From contig NZ_CP107785.1 of the NCBI RefSeq assembly GCF_036345915.1, positions 7,006,001 through 7,070,000 on the forward strand: a stretch of DNA of 64,000 nt. The letters are read 5' to 3'. Of this stretch, positions 32,872-40,275 are shown piece after piece; the stretch's first letter is position 1, and every line of letters begins with the position of its first letter. Below the pieces are notes generated by a model. It was not told the DNA's origin, searched no databases, and saw nothing but the letters and a program-made list of their open reading frames with translations. This DNA comes from Nocardia sp. NBC_00565 (lineage in GTDB: Bacteria > Actinomycetota > Actinomycetes > Mycobacteriales > Mycobacteriaceae). Made by a program: the position numbers and the translations under genes.

Positions 32872-33135
32872 GTGCGCCACTCCTGTCACTTCGCTCAACG
32901 GTCCGTGCGGGAGGTTCCGCACACCGTCGGTCGCATGAGTTCCGCGACCGCATCTGCGTGCAACCGATAGCGCGGCACGAGAGTTCCCGAGCCCTGATCG
33001 ACCACACGAGCGCTGCGCGATCGGTTCTCACACGGCCTCCCCCCGACCATAGTCAGCGCCAGATCACGATGTGTGGAGGGTCGCATCGACGCGGGTATCC
33101 ACACCCGGAATGCGCGAATAGCGGACACTTGCCTC

Positions 33136-33933
33136 GTGACCGCCGATAACGAACCGATCCTGTCCTACCTCACCGATATGGATGGTGTGCTGGTGCACGA
33201 GGACCATCTGGTGCCCGGCGCCGACAAGTTCCTGGCGGAGCTGCGCATCAATGAGATCCCGTTCCTGGTACTCACCAACAATTCCATCCGCACGCCGCGC
33301 GATCTGCAGGCCCGCCTGCGCCACACCGGACTCGATATTCCGGAAGAGGCGATCTGGACCTCCGCGCTGGCCACCGCGACCTTCCTCAACGACCAGCGCC
33401 CCAACGGAACCGCCTACGTGGTCGGCGAATCCGGTCTCACTACCGCACTGCACGAAATCGGCTACGTGCTGACCGATAGCGATCCGGACTACTTGGTGCT
33501 CGGCGAGACCCGCACCTACTCCTTCGAGGCGATCACCACCGCGATCCGCCTGGTCGATCGCGGCGCCCGGTTCATCGCCACCAACCCGGACGCGACCGGC
33601 CCGTCCCGCGAGGGGCTGCTGCCCGCGACCGGCTCGGTCGCCGCCCTGATCACCCGCGCCACCGGCAAGGAGCCGTACTACGTCGGTAAGCCGAATCCGC
33701 TGATGATGCGCTCGGCCCTGCGCCGCATCGGCGCACATTCGCAATCGACCGTGATGATCGGCGACCGGATGGACACCGATATCGTCTCCGGCCTCGAGGC
33801 GGGCATGCGGACGATCCTGGTCACCACCGGCATCTCCACCCGCGACTCGGTGGAGCAATTCCCCTACCGCCCAACACTGGTGGTCGACTCGGTTGCCGAC
33901 TTGGTCGGCCGAACCGACAAGCCTTTCGACTGA
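33136..33933 (+). CDS. HAD-IIA family phosphatase (NagD-like)
   Basis: From GTG 33136 the product is 265 residues. HAD motif I appears as YLTDMDGVLVHEDH, with a Thr instead of the usual Leu before DxD, motif II as LTNNS, the lysine motif around VGKPNPLMMRSAL and motif III as MIGDRMDTDIVSGLEAGM. The C2A cap lies between motifs II and III. Family members dephosphorylate small metabolites such as nucleotides, phosphoglycolate or p-nitrophenyl phosphate. The substrate here is not known. It is divergent from fgd1, with a 264-bp gap in which I see no gene. Confidence 0.87.
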   Translation: MTADNEPILSYLTDMDGVLVHEDHLVPGADKFLAELRINEIPFLVLTNNSIRTPRDLQARLRHTGLDIPEEAIWTSALATATFLNDQRPNGTAYVVGESGLTTALHEIGYVLTDSDPDYLVLGETRTYSFEAITTAIRLVDRGARFIATNPDATGPSREGLLPATGSVAALITRATGKEPYYVGKPNPLMMRSALRRIGAHSQSTVMIGDRMDTDIVSGLEAGMRTILVTTGISTRDSVEQFPYRPTLVVDSVADLVGRTDKPFD

Positions 33934-34114
33934 CCAGACCGCGACAGTCACACTCTTTCGGGATCCGCACCCCGTGCGGGCGACCACCAGGCTGCGACTG
34001 TCGTGCGGGTTGCGGTTGTGCGCGATCGTGTTGGGCGGCGAGCGCGCCCAGTTGTCCGATCACGGACGCACTGACCACGGCGGGCTGACTGCGGCATGGA
34101 ACCGCCACTGGAGA

Positions 34115-34567
34115 TCAGGTTTCGTCGGTAATGGTGTCCAGGGCGTCGGAGAGTCGGACCATGACCTGGACGGTCAGGGCGAACTGCTCCGGCCCGAGTT
34201 CGTCGGCGAGACGTTTCGCGAGGACCGCATGCTGCGGGTTGATGCGTTTGATCGCCTCGCGCCCCGCATCGGTGACGGCGACCAGTTTCGCGCGTCGATG
34301 CGCTGGATTCGGCCGGTACTCGGCAAGTCCCTTGTCCACCAACAGGTCCGCGATGCGCTGCACGCTCTGGCGGGTGATGCCCATCGCGCGGGCGATCCCG
34401 GACACCGGCAGCGGCTCGCGCAACACCGCGCCGAGCACCTGCCACCATGCCGCGGTCACCCCCGCCGGAGCGGCCAATTCCTCCGCGATGGCCAGGAATT
34501 GACCGTTCAGCCGGAACGAGGTGATCGCCACCGCACTGAAGAGCTCCTGTTCGGGCGTATCGCTCAT
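34115..34567 (-). CDS. MarR-family transcriptional regulator
   Basis: The 150-residue protein has a winged-helix core (VLGAVLREPLPVSGIARAMG, ITRQSVQRIADLLVDKGLAE, RRAKLVAVTDAGREA) and dimerising terminal helices. The gene lies 100 bp downstream of the DJ-1/PfpI gene on the same strand, and that gene begins inside a doubled palindrome of MarR type at 35309-35344. I infer that this protein represses the pair. Confidence 0.88.
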   Translation of the reverse strand: MSDTPEQELFSAVAITSFRLNGQFLAIAEELAAPAGVTAAWWQVLGAVLREPLPVSGIARAMGITRQSVQRIADLLVDKGLAEYRPNPAHRRAKLVAVTDAGREAIKRINPQHAVLAKRLADELGPEQFALTVQVMVRLSDALDTITDET

Positions 34568-34667
34568 ACCGCGGCCTCATATCGGGCCCGCCTGCGGGTC
34601 ATGCCAGCTCCTCCGTGCCGATCGCGGCGACCCGGCCGCTCGACCGGATCGCCAGAGGATTTTCCTC

Positions 34668-35309
34668 TTACCGTACGGCGCCGGCCATCCGCGCCTCGTA
34701 CTCGGCGAGCTTCGCGTAGCCCGTCGGATCGCTGTGCCCGTAGAGCCGGTACCAGGCCTCGAGGATGCGCGGCTCGTAGACGCCGAGCAGACCGAGCACC
34801 TCGCGCGCGAACTCGAAGGGCGCCATCGCGGCGGCGGTGATCACGTTGTCGCCGGTGACCGCTGGTGCGGCTACATAGTGAGCGGTACCCGAATATCCGC
34901 TGTACTGAAGAACTTCCGCGGCGTTGCTGGTGTGCGCCCGGTTGTCGAGCAGCCCCTCCTTCGCCAAACCCAAGGTGGCACCGCAGATCCCGGCGACCGG
35001 CACACCCGCGTCGACGAGCTCGCGCGCCTTGTGCGCGAACGGCACCAAATCGTCACCGCCCCACAGATCGGCCCCGGGCAGGATCAACATCGCGCTGTCG
35101 GCCGGGCCGAGATCCGCGAGCGCCACATCCGGCACGATGCGCACCCCCGCCATTGTGGTGATCGGATCCTTCGTCAGCCCGACAGTCCGCACCCGGAACG
35201 TCCCCGGTGCGACCTGCCAGCGCGGATTGTTGATGTGCGCGGTCGCGGCGCCGACCTCCCAGTCCGCGAGCGTGTCATAGACGGCCATGTGAACGATTTT
35301 CGTAGGCAT
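34668..35309 (-). CDS. DJ-1/PfpI family protein
   Basis: The 213-residue protein has the flavodoxin-like DJ-1 fold: IVHMAVYDTLADWEVG at the N-terminus, LILPGADLWGGDD, and the nucleophile elbow VAGICGATLGLAKEG with the reactive Cys. Members include glyoxalases, amidases and stress chaperones. In actinomycetes such genes are often paired with a MarR or GntR regulator. The ATG at 35309 is the first base of a doubled operator, so repressor binding would cover the start codon. Confidence 0.86.
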   Translation of the reverse strand: MPTKIVHMAVYDTLADWEVGAATAHINNPRWQVAPGTFRVRTVGLTKDPITTMAGVRIVPDVALADLGPADSAMLILPGADLWGGDDLVPFAHKARELVDAGVPVAGICGATLGLAKEGLLDNRAHTSNAAEVLQYSGYSGTAHYVAAPAVTGDNVITAAAMAPFEFAREVLGLLGVYEPRILEAWYRLYGHSDPTGYAKLAEYEARMAGAVR

Positions 35310-35344
35310 GACAGTATGCTGTCACATTTGACAGCATACTGTCA
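35309..35344. promoter_or_regulatory. Doubled palindromic operator (two TGACAG-N4-CTGTCA sites)
   Basis: TGACAGTATGCTGTCA (35309-35324) and TGACAGCATACTGTCA (35329-35344) are two dyads 20 bp apart centre to centre, on the same helix face. The sites are also mirror images of each other, giving a perfect 16-bp inverted repeat with a CATT spacer. The array overlaps the start codon of the DJ-1/PfpI gene. The downstream MarR protein is the likely ligand. Confidence 0.8.
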
Positions 35345-35562
35345 ATGCGTTGTCGCCAGCGCCCTTCCCCCACCTCGGGTCGACGCGGGGCAACTCGAGC
35401 CAGGAGCAAGTCGCCTGCTCCCCGCACGCCATGGATTGACGGTGCACACGTGCCAGAGCGGCTCCATGCCGATATGGGACATGACGGACTACGCCGCAGG
35501 AGTCGCCGGGGTCGTCGATCATCACTAGGACGCCGACGTGGGGCAGCGCAATCGGGGAACGC

Positions 35563-36009
35563 TCAGTGACCGCGCTCGATCTTCGCCAAGTGCGCGATAT
35601 TGGCGTGATCCACCGGATCGTCGCTCGGCTCGCCGCCGAACCAGGCATCCAGGATTTCGGTCAGCTCCGCACGGGAGGTTGAACGCAGGCTCAGCGCAAG
35701 GACATTCGCGTCATTCCACTTGCGCGCACCGGCCGCGGTGACAGCATCACCACACAGCGCGGCCCTGATCCCCGCGACCTTGTTCGCCGCAATCGACGCC
35801 CCGGTCCCGGTCCAACAGCACACGACCGCCTGCTCGGCCCGCCCCTCGGCCACATCGCGCGCCGCCGCCGCACTGGCCCACGCCCAATCGTCGCGCTCGG
35901 TATCCGACAGCGCCCCGTGTACCACCGTCTCGAATCCCCGCCGCTCGAGCTCGACAACCAGCTCCTCGGCCACCCCCACCCGCTCATCCGCCGCCACCGC
36001 AATTCGCAT
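35563..36009 (-). CDS. RpiB/LacA-type sugar-phosphate isomerase
   Basis: The 148-residue protein starts MRIAVAADERVGVAEEL and has the active-site segment VVCCWTGTGASIAANKVAGI and the motif ARKWNDANVLALSLRST, matching RpiB-family ribose-5-phosphate isomerases. The usual active-site Cys/Thr lies in the CCWTGTG segment. ATG 36009 is chosen because an upstream ATG at 36054 adds residues not seen in the family. Members act on ribose, allose or galactose phosphates; the substrate is uncertain. Confidence 0.82.
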   Translation of the reverse strand: MRIAVAADERVGVAEELVVELERRGFETVVHGALSDTERDDWAWASAAAARDVAEGRAEQAVVCCWTGTGASIAANKVAGIRAALCGDAVTAAGARKWNDANVLALSLRSTSRAELTEILDAWFGGEPSDDPVDHANIAHLAKIERGH

Positions 36010-36174
36010 ACTCCAAGCGTAGTGAGGCAGTCGCCACGCAACGATGAAAATCACCGCACAAAGCAGCCGCCCGCAGACGGCCGATCAGGTTCGCCCTACG
36101 CGACAGCGAATCGGCGTCCATCGACGCGGGCTACCGCACAAGTACGTACGAACGGGACGCGGGCACTTAACGCT

Positions 36175-36196
36175 TCTCCCGCTTGAAGACGGGAGA
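36175..36196 (-). repeat. Right-end hairpin of the IS605-type element
   Basis: TCTCCCG and CGGGAGA form a 7-bp stem with an 8-base loop directly beyond the tnpB stop. This is the usual right-end structure of IS200/IS605 elements in actinomycetes and would be the scaffold end of the omega (guide) RNA, which covers the tnpB 3' end. Confidence 0.65.
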
Positions 36197-36198
36197 TT

Positions 36199-37346
36199 TC
36201 ACGCTCGGACCGCAACCCCACCAGCCACCCGAGGGAGGTGATCGAATTGTCTGACGTCGTCAACACGTGTGTGGCCGCGCTCTGCCACAGCCAGAATCAC
36301 CCTGGCGGCGTTCCGATCCTGACAGGCAGTAAACCCACATGCCCAGCAACGGAAGATTCGTTCGGCGAGTTCGAGTTGCTGCTTGGCTCTCGCGAAACAC
36401 CTCGAACACGTCATCGTCGTATAAGCGGGCCGCACCAACACCACCCTCCGGCCAGCCCGCACGCCACGCTCGATCAACTCCCGCTTCGCCGCACCGATGG
36501 CTGCGTCGGCGGCCTTGCGGGCCATCGTGGATTTGGCAAGAAACTTCGGCGTAAAGTCCTCCACCGCAATCAAACCATGATGGTCGACAACGCTTTTCGC
36601 CCACACCCGCGAATCATGCTGGGTTTGGCGGGCGGCTTTCTTGTGCAGCTTGGTGGCCTCACACGCGGCCCGCTGATACCCCTTCGACTGCGGGCCGCGC
36701 TTGCCACGGCGACGTCGAGCCATCTTGCGTTGCGACCGCGCCAACTCGGCGGCACAACGGGCACGATGCCCGCGATAGGGCAAATCGAACGACGGATCAG
36801 TGGCCGTGGCCGTGACGCACACACCCCAGTCGATCCCGATGGCGCTCTCGGCCACGGGTGCGGGATCCACGGTGCGGCGCACGATGAACGAGGCATACCA
36901 GTGCCCGAGCGAATCCCGGAAAACACGCACACTGGTCGGTGCGGACGGCAACTCACGCGACCACACCACCGGAATGCTCACCCCTTTGGCCAGCACGAGG
37001 CGCCCATCGCGGAGGCTGAACCCACGCTGGGTGTACTCCAGCGACAGCTCGGTCGTCTTACGGGGCTTGAACACCGGCCGACCCCGCCCCTTGACGGTGA
37101 ACGACTGAGCAAGCGCCTGCGCATACGTTCGCAGCGTCTGCTGCTGGGCGACCTGCGAACCCTCCCGCAACCACACGCTCCCCCCGCGGGCAGCGGTCAA
37201 CAGCTTGCTCAATGCGCCGAACGTCGGCCTGCCGCCCGACTTCTGCTGGTGGACAGCCTCATTCCACAAAACCGGCAGCGATGCCACTCGGCCAGCAAAG
37301 CCGACTGCGCGGCCCGGCCCGGCCGCAGCCGATAGCTGTACCGCAT
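36199..37346 (-). pseudogene. tnpB: IS605-family TnpB (RNA-guided nuclease), N-terminal frameshift
   Basis: The long frame (36199-37287) encodes 362 residues with the RuvC residues in GIDWG (Asp 153), VEDF (Glu 243) and CQDRNAA (Asp 324) and the zinc ribbon CSRC...CWAC. It lacks the normal first 26 residues. Those are encoded just upstream in another frame from ATG 37346 (MRYSYRLRPGRAAQSALLAE), and the two join at a TTTTG run at 37267-37271, where one base appears missing. The downstream part could still start at 37287 but without the first strand. No tnpA is present, so it is an IS1341-like solo element. All catalytic residues remain. Confidence 0.8.
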
Positions 37347-37499
37347 CACCTCCTCCATGGCCGACAACCTATCCGACACCACCGACACATCACCCCGACC
37401 GACAACCTCGATTAGGAGGACGGCGCTTCCACACCCTCGCGAACGAGAGAGTCTCCGCGCCAAACATCTGATGACGCGGCCGCGTCCCGTTGGAACCCG

Positions 37500-38714
37500 C
37501 TAGCTCAGCGCGTTGTCGAGGTCGCCGAGGATGTCCTCGACATCTTCCAGGCCCACCGAGATACGGACGACACCGTCGGACAGGCCGATGGTGGCACGGC
37601 CCTCGGGACCCATGGCCCGGTGGGTGGTGGTAGCGGGGTGGGTGATGAGGGTTTTGGAATCACCGAGATTGTTGGAGATGTCGATGATGCGCAACCGGTT
37701 GAGCACCTCGAAGGCGCGCTTCTTCGCCTCGTGCGCGGGGGCGTTCAGCTCGAAGGTGACCACGGTGCCGCCGCCGCTCATCTGGCTGGTCGCCAGTTCG
37801 TGCTGCGGATGCGACCCCAGGTAGGGGTAGCGCACCCACGAGACGGACTTGTTGTCCTCCAGGAACTTCGCGATGCGCAGCGCGGATTCGGTCGAATGGC
37901 GCACGCGCAGCGGCATGGTCTCCAACCCCTTGAGCAGGGTCCACGCATTGAACGGGCTCAACGCCGGACCGGTATGGCGCATAAGGTTTTTCACCGGACC
38001 GTCGATGTAGTCGTGCGGTCCGAGAATCGCGCCGCCGAGCACTCGGCCCTGACCGTCGATGTGCTTGGTGCCGGAATACACGAGCACATCCGCGCCGAGT
38101 TCGAAACCACGCTGCAGCAGTGGAGTGGCAAAGACGTTGTCCAGCACCACCTTCGCGCCCGCGGCATGGGCGAGTTCGGTCACCCGGCGCACATCGACCA
38201 GCGTCTGCATGGGGTTCGCCGGCGTCTCGAAGAACACGGCCTGGGTGGGCACCGACAGCGCCTGCTCCCACTGGTCCAGGTCATCACCGTCGACGAAGAC
38301 CGTCTCCACACCCCAGCGCGGCAGGATCTCGTTGCACACCACGAAGCAGGAACCGAAGAGGCTGCGCGCGGCCACCAGTCGATCGCCCGCGCCCAAAAGC
38401 GCACCGAGCGCGGTGAATACGGCCGCCATGCCGCTCGCGGTCGCGAAACATGCTTCGGCGCCGTCGATCAGGCGCAGCCGCTCCTCGAACATGGCCACCG
38501 TCGGGTTGCCGTAGCGGGAGTAGACGAAATGCTCGATATCACCGGTGAACGCGGCCTCGGCCGCCTCGGCGCTCTCGTAGACGAACCCGGAGGACAGGTA
38601 CAACGCCTCCGCGGTCTCCTCGAATCCGGAGCGGCGCAGGCCACCTCGAACACCGAGCGTCGCGGGCCCGACACCTTCGGGCAGCGGCTTGTCGAACGCA
38701 CCACCGGTGATCAT
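37500..38714 (-). CDS. metZ: O-succinylhomoserine sulfhydrylase
   Basis: MetZ makes homocysteine directly from O-succinylhomoserine (or O-acetylhomoserine) and sulfide. The 404-residue PLP enzyme has YSRYGNPTVAMFEERLRLID, the aspartate in VVLDNVFATPLLQ and the PLP lysine in VYSGTKHIDGQGR (Lys 217). It lies downstream of a rhodanese gene, as Rv0391 follows Rv0390 in M. tuberculosis, and downstream of a SAM-IV riboswitch, so it should be switched off when S-adenosylmethionine is plentiful. The 136-bp gap from the rhodanese holds three tandem repeats. Confidence 0.94.
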   Translation of the reverse strand: MITGGAFDKPLPEGVGPATLGVRGGLRRSGFEETAEALYLSSGFVYESAEAAEAAFTGDIEHFVYSRYGNPTVAMFEERLRLIDGAEACFATASGMAAVFTALGALLGAGDRLVAARSLFGSCFVVCNEILPRWGVETVFVDGDDLDQWEQALSVPTQAVFFETPANPMQTLVDVRRVTELAHAAGAKVVLDNVFATPLLQRGFELGADVLVYSGTKHIDGQGRVLGGAILGPHDYIDGPVKNLMRHTGPALSPFNAWTLLKGLETMPLRVRHSTESALRIAKFLEDNKSVSWVRYPYLGSHPQHELATSQMSGGGTVVTFELNAPAHEAKKRAFEVLNRLRIIDISNNLGDSKTLITHPATTTHRAMGPEGRATIGLSDGVVRISVGLEDVEDILGDLDNALS

Positions 38715-38729
38715 GACCGGCTCCCGGGG

Positions 38730-38837
38730 GTGTTGTTTCGAGCGACCTGCAAGCAGTCGCTAGCGGTGTTGTTTCGAGCGACCTGCAAGCAGTCGCTAGC
38801 GGTGTTGTTTCGAGCGACCTGCAAGCAGTCGCTAGCG
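38730..38837. repeat. Three perfect tandem copies of a 36-bp unit
   Basis: Copies run 38730-38765, 38766-38801 and 38802-38837, each starting GTGTTGTTTCGAGCGACCTG. Each unit can fold as AGCGA-(C)-CTGC-AA-GCAG-TCGCT, a 9-bp stem with one bulged base. The array lies between the rhodanese stop and the metZ start and would be transcribed as three hairpins in their shared mRNA. There are no spacers, so it is not a CRISPR. Confidence 0.9.
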
Positions 38838-38850
38838 GCACAGCACACGC

Positions 38851-39267
38851 TCATGACTGCCGCCACGGCAATCCCAGCGCACGCCAGCCGGAGCCGCCGC
38901 GATGCCCGGACTCGTCGATCGGCCCCTCGAAGCCCTCCAGCACGTTGTACGACGGTGCGATCCCGGTATTGGTCGCCGCCACGGCGGCACCGATCGAGCG
39001 CTGCCCGGACCGACACAGGAAGACGACAGGCGCCTCCGGATTGCGCCCCTCGAGCGCACTGGTCAGCTGCTCGACGAACTCACCGTTGCGGGCGCCGCTG
39101 CTGTCGACCCATTCGATCAGCACCGTCGGCCGCTCGATCGAACTGGTGTCCGGGACGCCGACGAAGCGCCACTCGGCTTCGGTGCGCACATCGACCAACA
39201 CGGCTTCGGGATTGTCCCGCAACAACTCCCACGCCTGCTGTGGGGTGATGTCACCGGCATAACTCAT
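38851..39267 (-). CDS. Rhodanese-domain sulfurtransferase
   Basis: The 138-residue single-domain rhodanese has DITPQQAWELLRDNPEAVLV at the start and the active-site loop VVFLCRSGQRSIGAA with the persulfide Cys. The ATG at 39267 follows an AGGAGG box 6 bp away. It is the first gene after the SAM-IV riboswitch and is followed by metZ, so it probably handles sulfane sulfur for methionine or cysteine synthesis. Matches Rv0390 by context. Confidence 0.92.
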   Translation of the reverse strand: MSYAGDITPQQAWELLRDNPEAVLVDVRTEAEWRFVGVPDTSSIERPTVLIEWVDSSGARNGEFVEQLTSALEGRNPEAPVVFLCRSGQRSIGAAVAATNTGIAPSYNVLEGFEGPIDESGHRGGSGWRALGLPWRQS

Positions 39268-39317
39268 GCGATCCTCCTGTGAATCCACGCTTGCCGCACC
39301 TGGGTTTCGGTGCGCGG

Positions 39318-39401
39318 CCAGGTCGTCACCCGGAGCACCCCACCGCGGAGGAGGGTTGCCGACCAGCTAGCCGGGGCTTGACGCTGGTTCTCATGACCTG
39401 A
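39318..39401 (-). promoter_or_regulatory. SAM-IV riboswitch
   Basis: Read on the minus strand, the segment starts CAGGTCATGAG, contains CCAGCGTCAAGCCCCGGCTA, GCTGGTCGGCAACCCTCC, CGCGGTGGGGTGC and closes with GGGTGACGACCTG, which pairs with the first bases as P1. These are the conserved parts of the actinobacterial SAM-IV aptamer. It lies 51 bp before the rhodanese start. A following GCACC...GGTGC hairpin (about 39294-39315) may act as expression platform near the ribosome site; that part is inference. Confidence 0.9.
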
Positions 39402-39461
39402 GTCCGAGATTGCCTGGGCAGGTGCCACCATGTCAAACCCCAGTTCGCGCCGCGCCGGTAA

Positions 39462-39917
39462 TCACTTGCAGACGATCCAGCGGTCGCCGGAGCGAACCAA
39501 ATTCCACGTCGCCGGCGTCTCACGGCCCTCGACCGCGATGGTCACGTCCGCCTTCGCCCTATCACCATCGACCATGGCGTTCTCAATCTTGGTGACCTTG
39601 ATCGACTTTCCGGCCGCCGCACCACCGAACTGGGCGGCCAGCGGCGATTTGCTCTCGTCGAATCCTTGACAGGCAACCGCGGGTGGCGGCGTGCTGTCGG
39701 TGGCGGCCCTGGCCTCCGCGTAGCGCTGCACCGCGGCCGTGATCTTGTCCGATTCTGTGACATTTTTCTCAGCGGGCGAGAGCACCGCACCGAGCACGAT
39801 CGCGATGAGGACGACGGCCGCGAAGACTGCCGCCGCGACGAACGGCGCGACGGAGCGGCGATCGGTCTGGTCGACCTCGATTGCCGGTTCGTCGTCGATG
39901 CCCTGCTGCTCTGTCAT
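39462..39917 (-). CDS. Membrane-anchored protein with lumazine-binding-like/DUF4878-type domain
   Basis: The 151-residue protein has a short acidic N-terminus, one membrane helix (PFVAAAVFAAVVLIAIVLGA) and an extracytoplasmic alpha+beta domain ending WNLVRSGDRWIVCK, the pattern of small Rv0361-like mycobacterial membrane proteins of the NTF2/DUF4878 type. Two cysteines (AVACQGF and the C-terminal IVCK) could form a disulfide. No function is known. It is divergent from the fprA gene. Confidence 0.78.
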   Translation of the reverse strand: MTEQQGIDDEPAIEVDQTDRRSVAPFVAAAVFAAVVLIAIVLGAVLSPAEKNVTESDKITAAVQRYAEARAATDSTPPPAVACQGFDESKSPLAAQFGGAAAGKSIKVTKIENAMVDGDRAKADVTIAVEGRETPATWNLVRSGDRWIVCK

Positions 39918-40212
39918 GGGTCGATCATCCCTGGTGGACGGCGATATCCGACAGTCGCCCCCCGACCGTGCGCGACCGAACCCGGCATCGGCGGCGCGAT
40001 GATCCGTTAGTCATCGGGCGAGCGGGTACTCCGGTAAGTGAGCCGGGGCGGCAACCATCCGGTTCACGCACCGCCCGCACGGCGCACCGCGCGCCACCGA
40101 TAGAATCGCGGGACTGCGGCCTGCTGTCATAGCCGAATGACAGCTCACCGTCGTAGCGACTGTGTAGCCGCGAGCCGCCTGTCGCATCGTCAGGTGCAAC
40201 CAAAGGGTGCGT

Positions 40213-40231
40213 CAAAGTTAGCCTAAGCTAA
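40213..40231. promoter_or_regulatory. Iron box (IdeR/DtxR site) upstream of fprA
   Basis: CAAAGTTAGCCTAAGCTAA matches the 19-bp IdeR consensus (TTAGGTTAGSCTAACCTAA) at 15 of 19 positions, including the central GTTAGCCTAA block. It ends 44 bp before the fprA ATG at 40276. The rest of the gap 39918-40275 holds no gene I can support. Confidence 0.72.
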
Positions 40232-40275
40232 GACTGACGCCATTAATTGTTTCGACCATAAGGGTGCGCGTAAAG

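Noticed and set aside
37267..37271. Programmed -1 frameshift in tnpB
   Set aside because: The run is only four T and the codons do not form a classical slippery heptamer with good re-pairing; mutation or sequence error is simpler.
38730..38837. Possible CRISPR array
   Set aside because: Three direct repeats of 36 bp are present, a typical CRISPR repeat length, but the copies abut without spacers and no cas gene is nearby.
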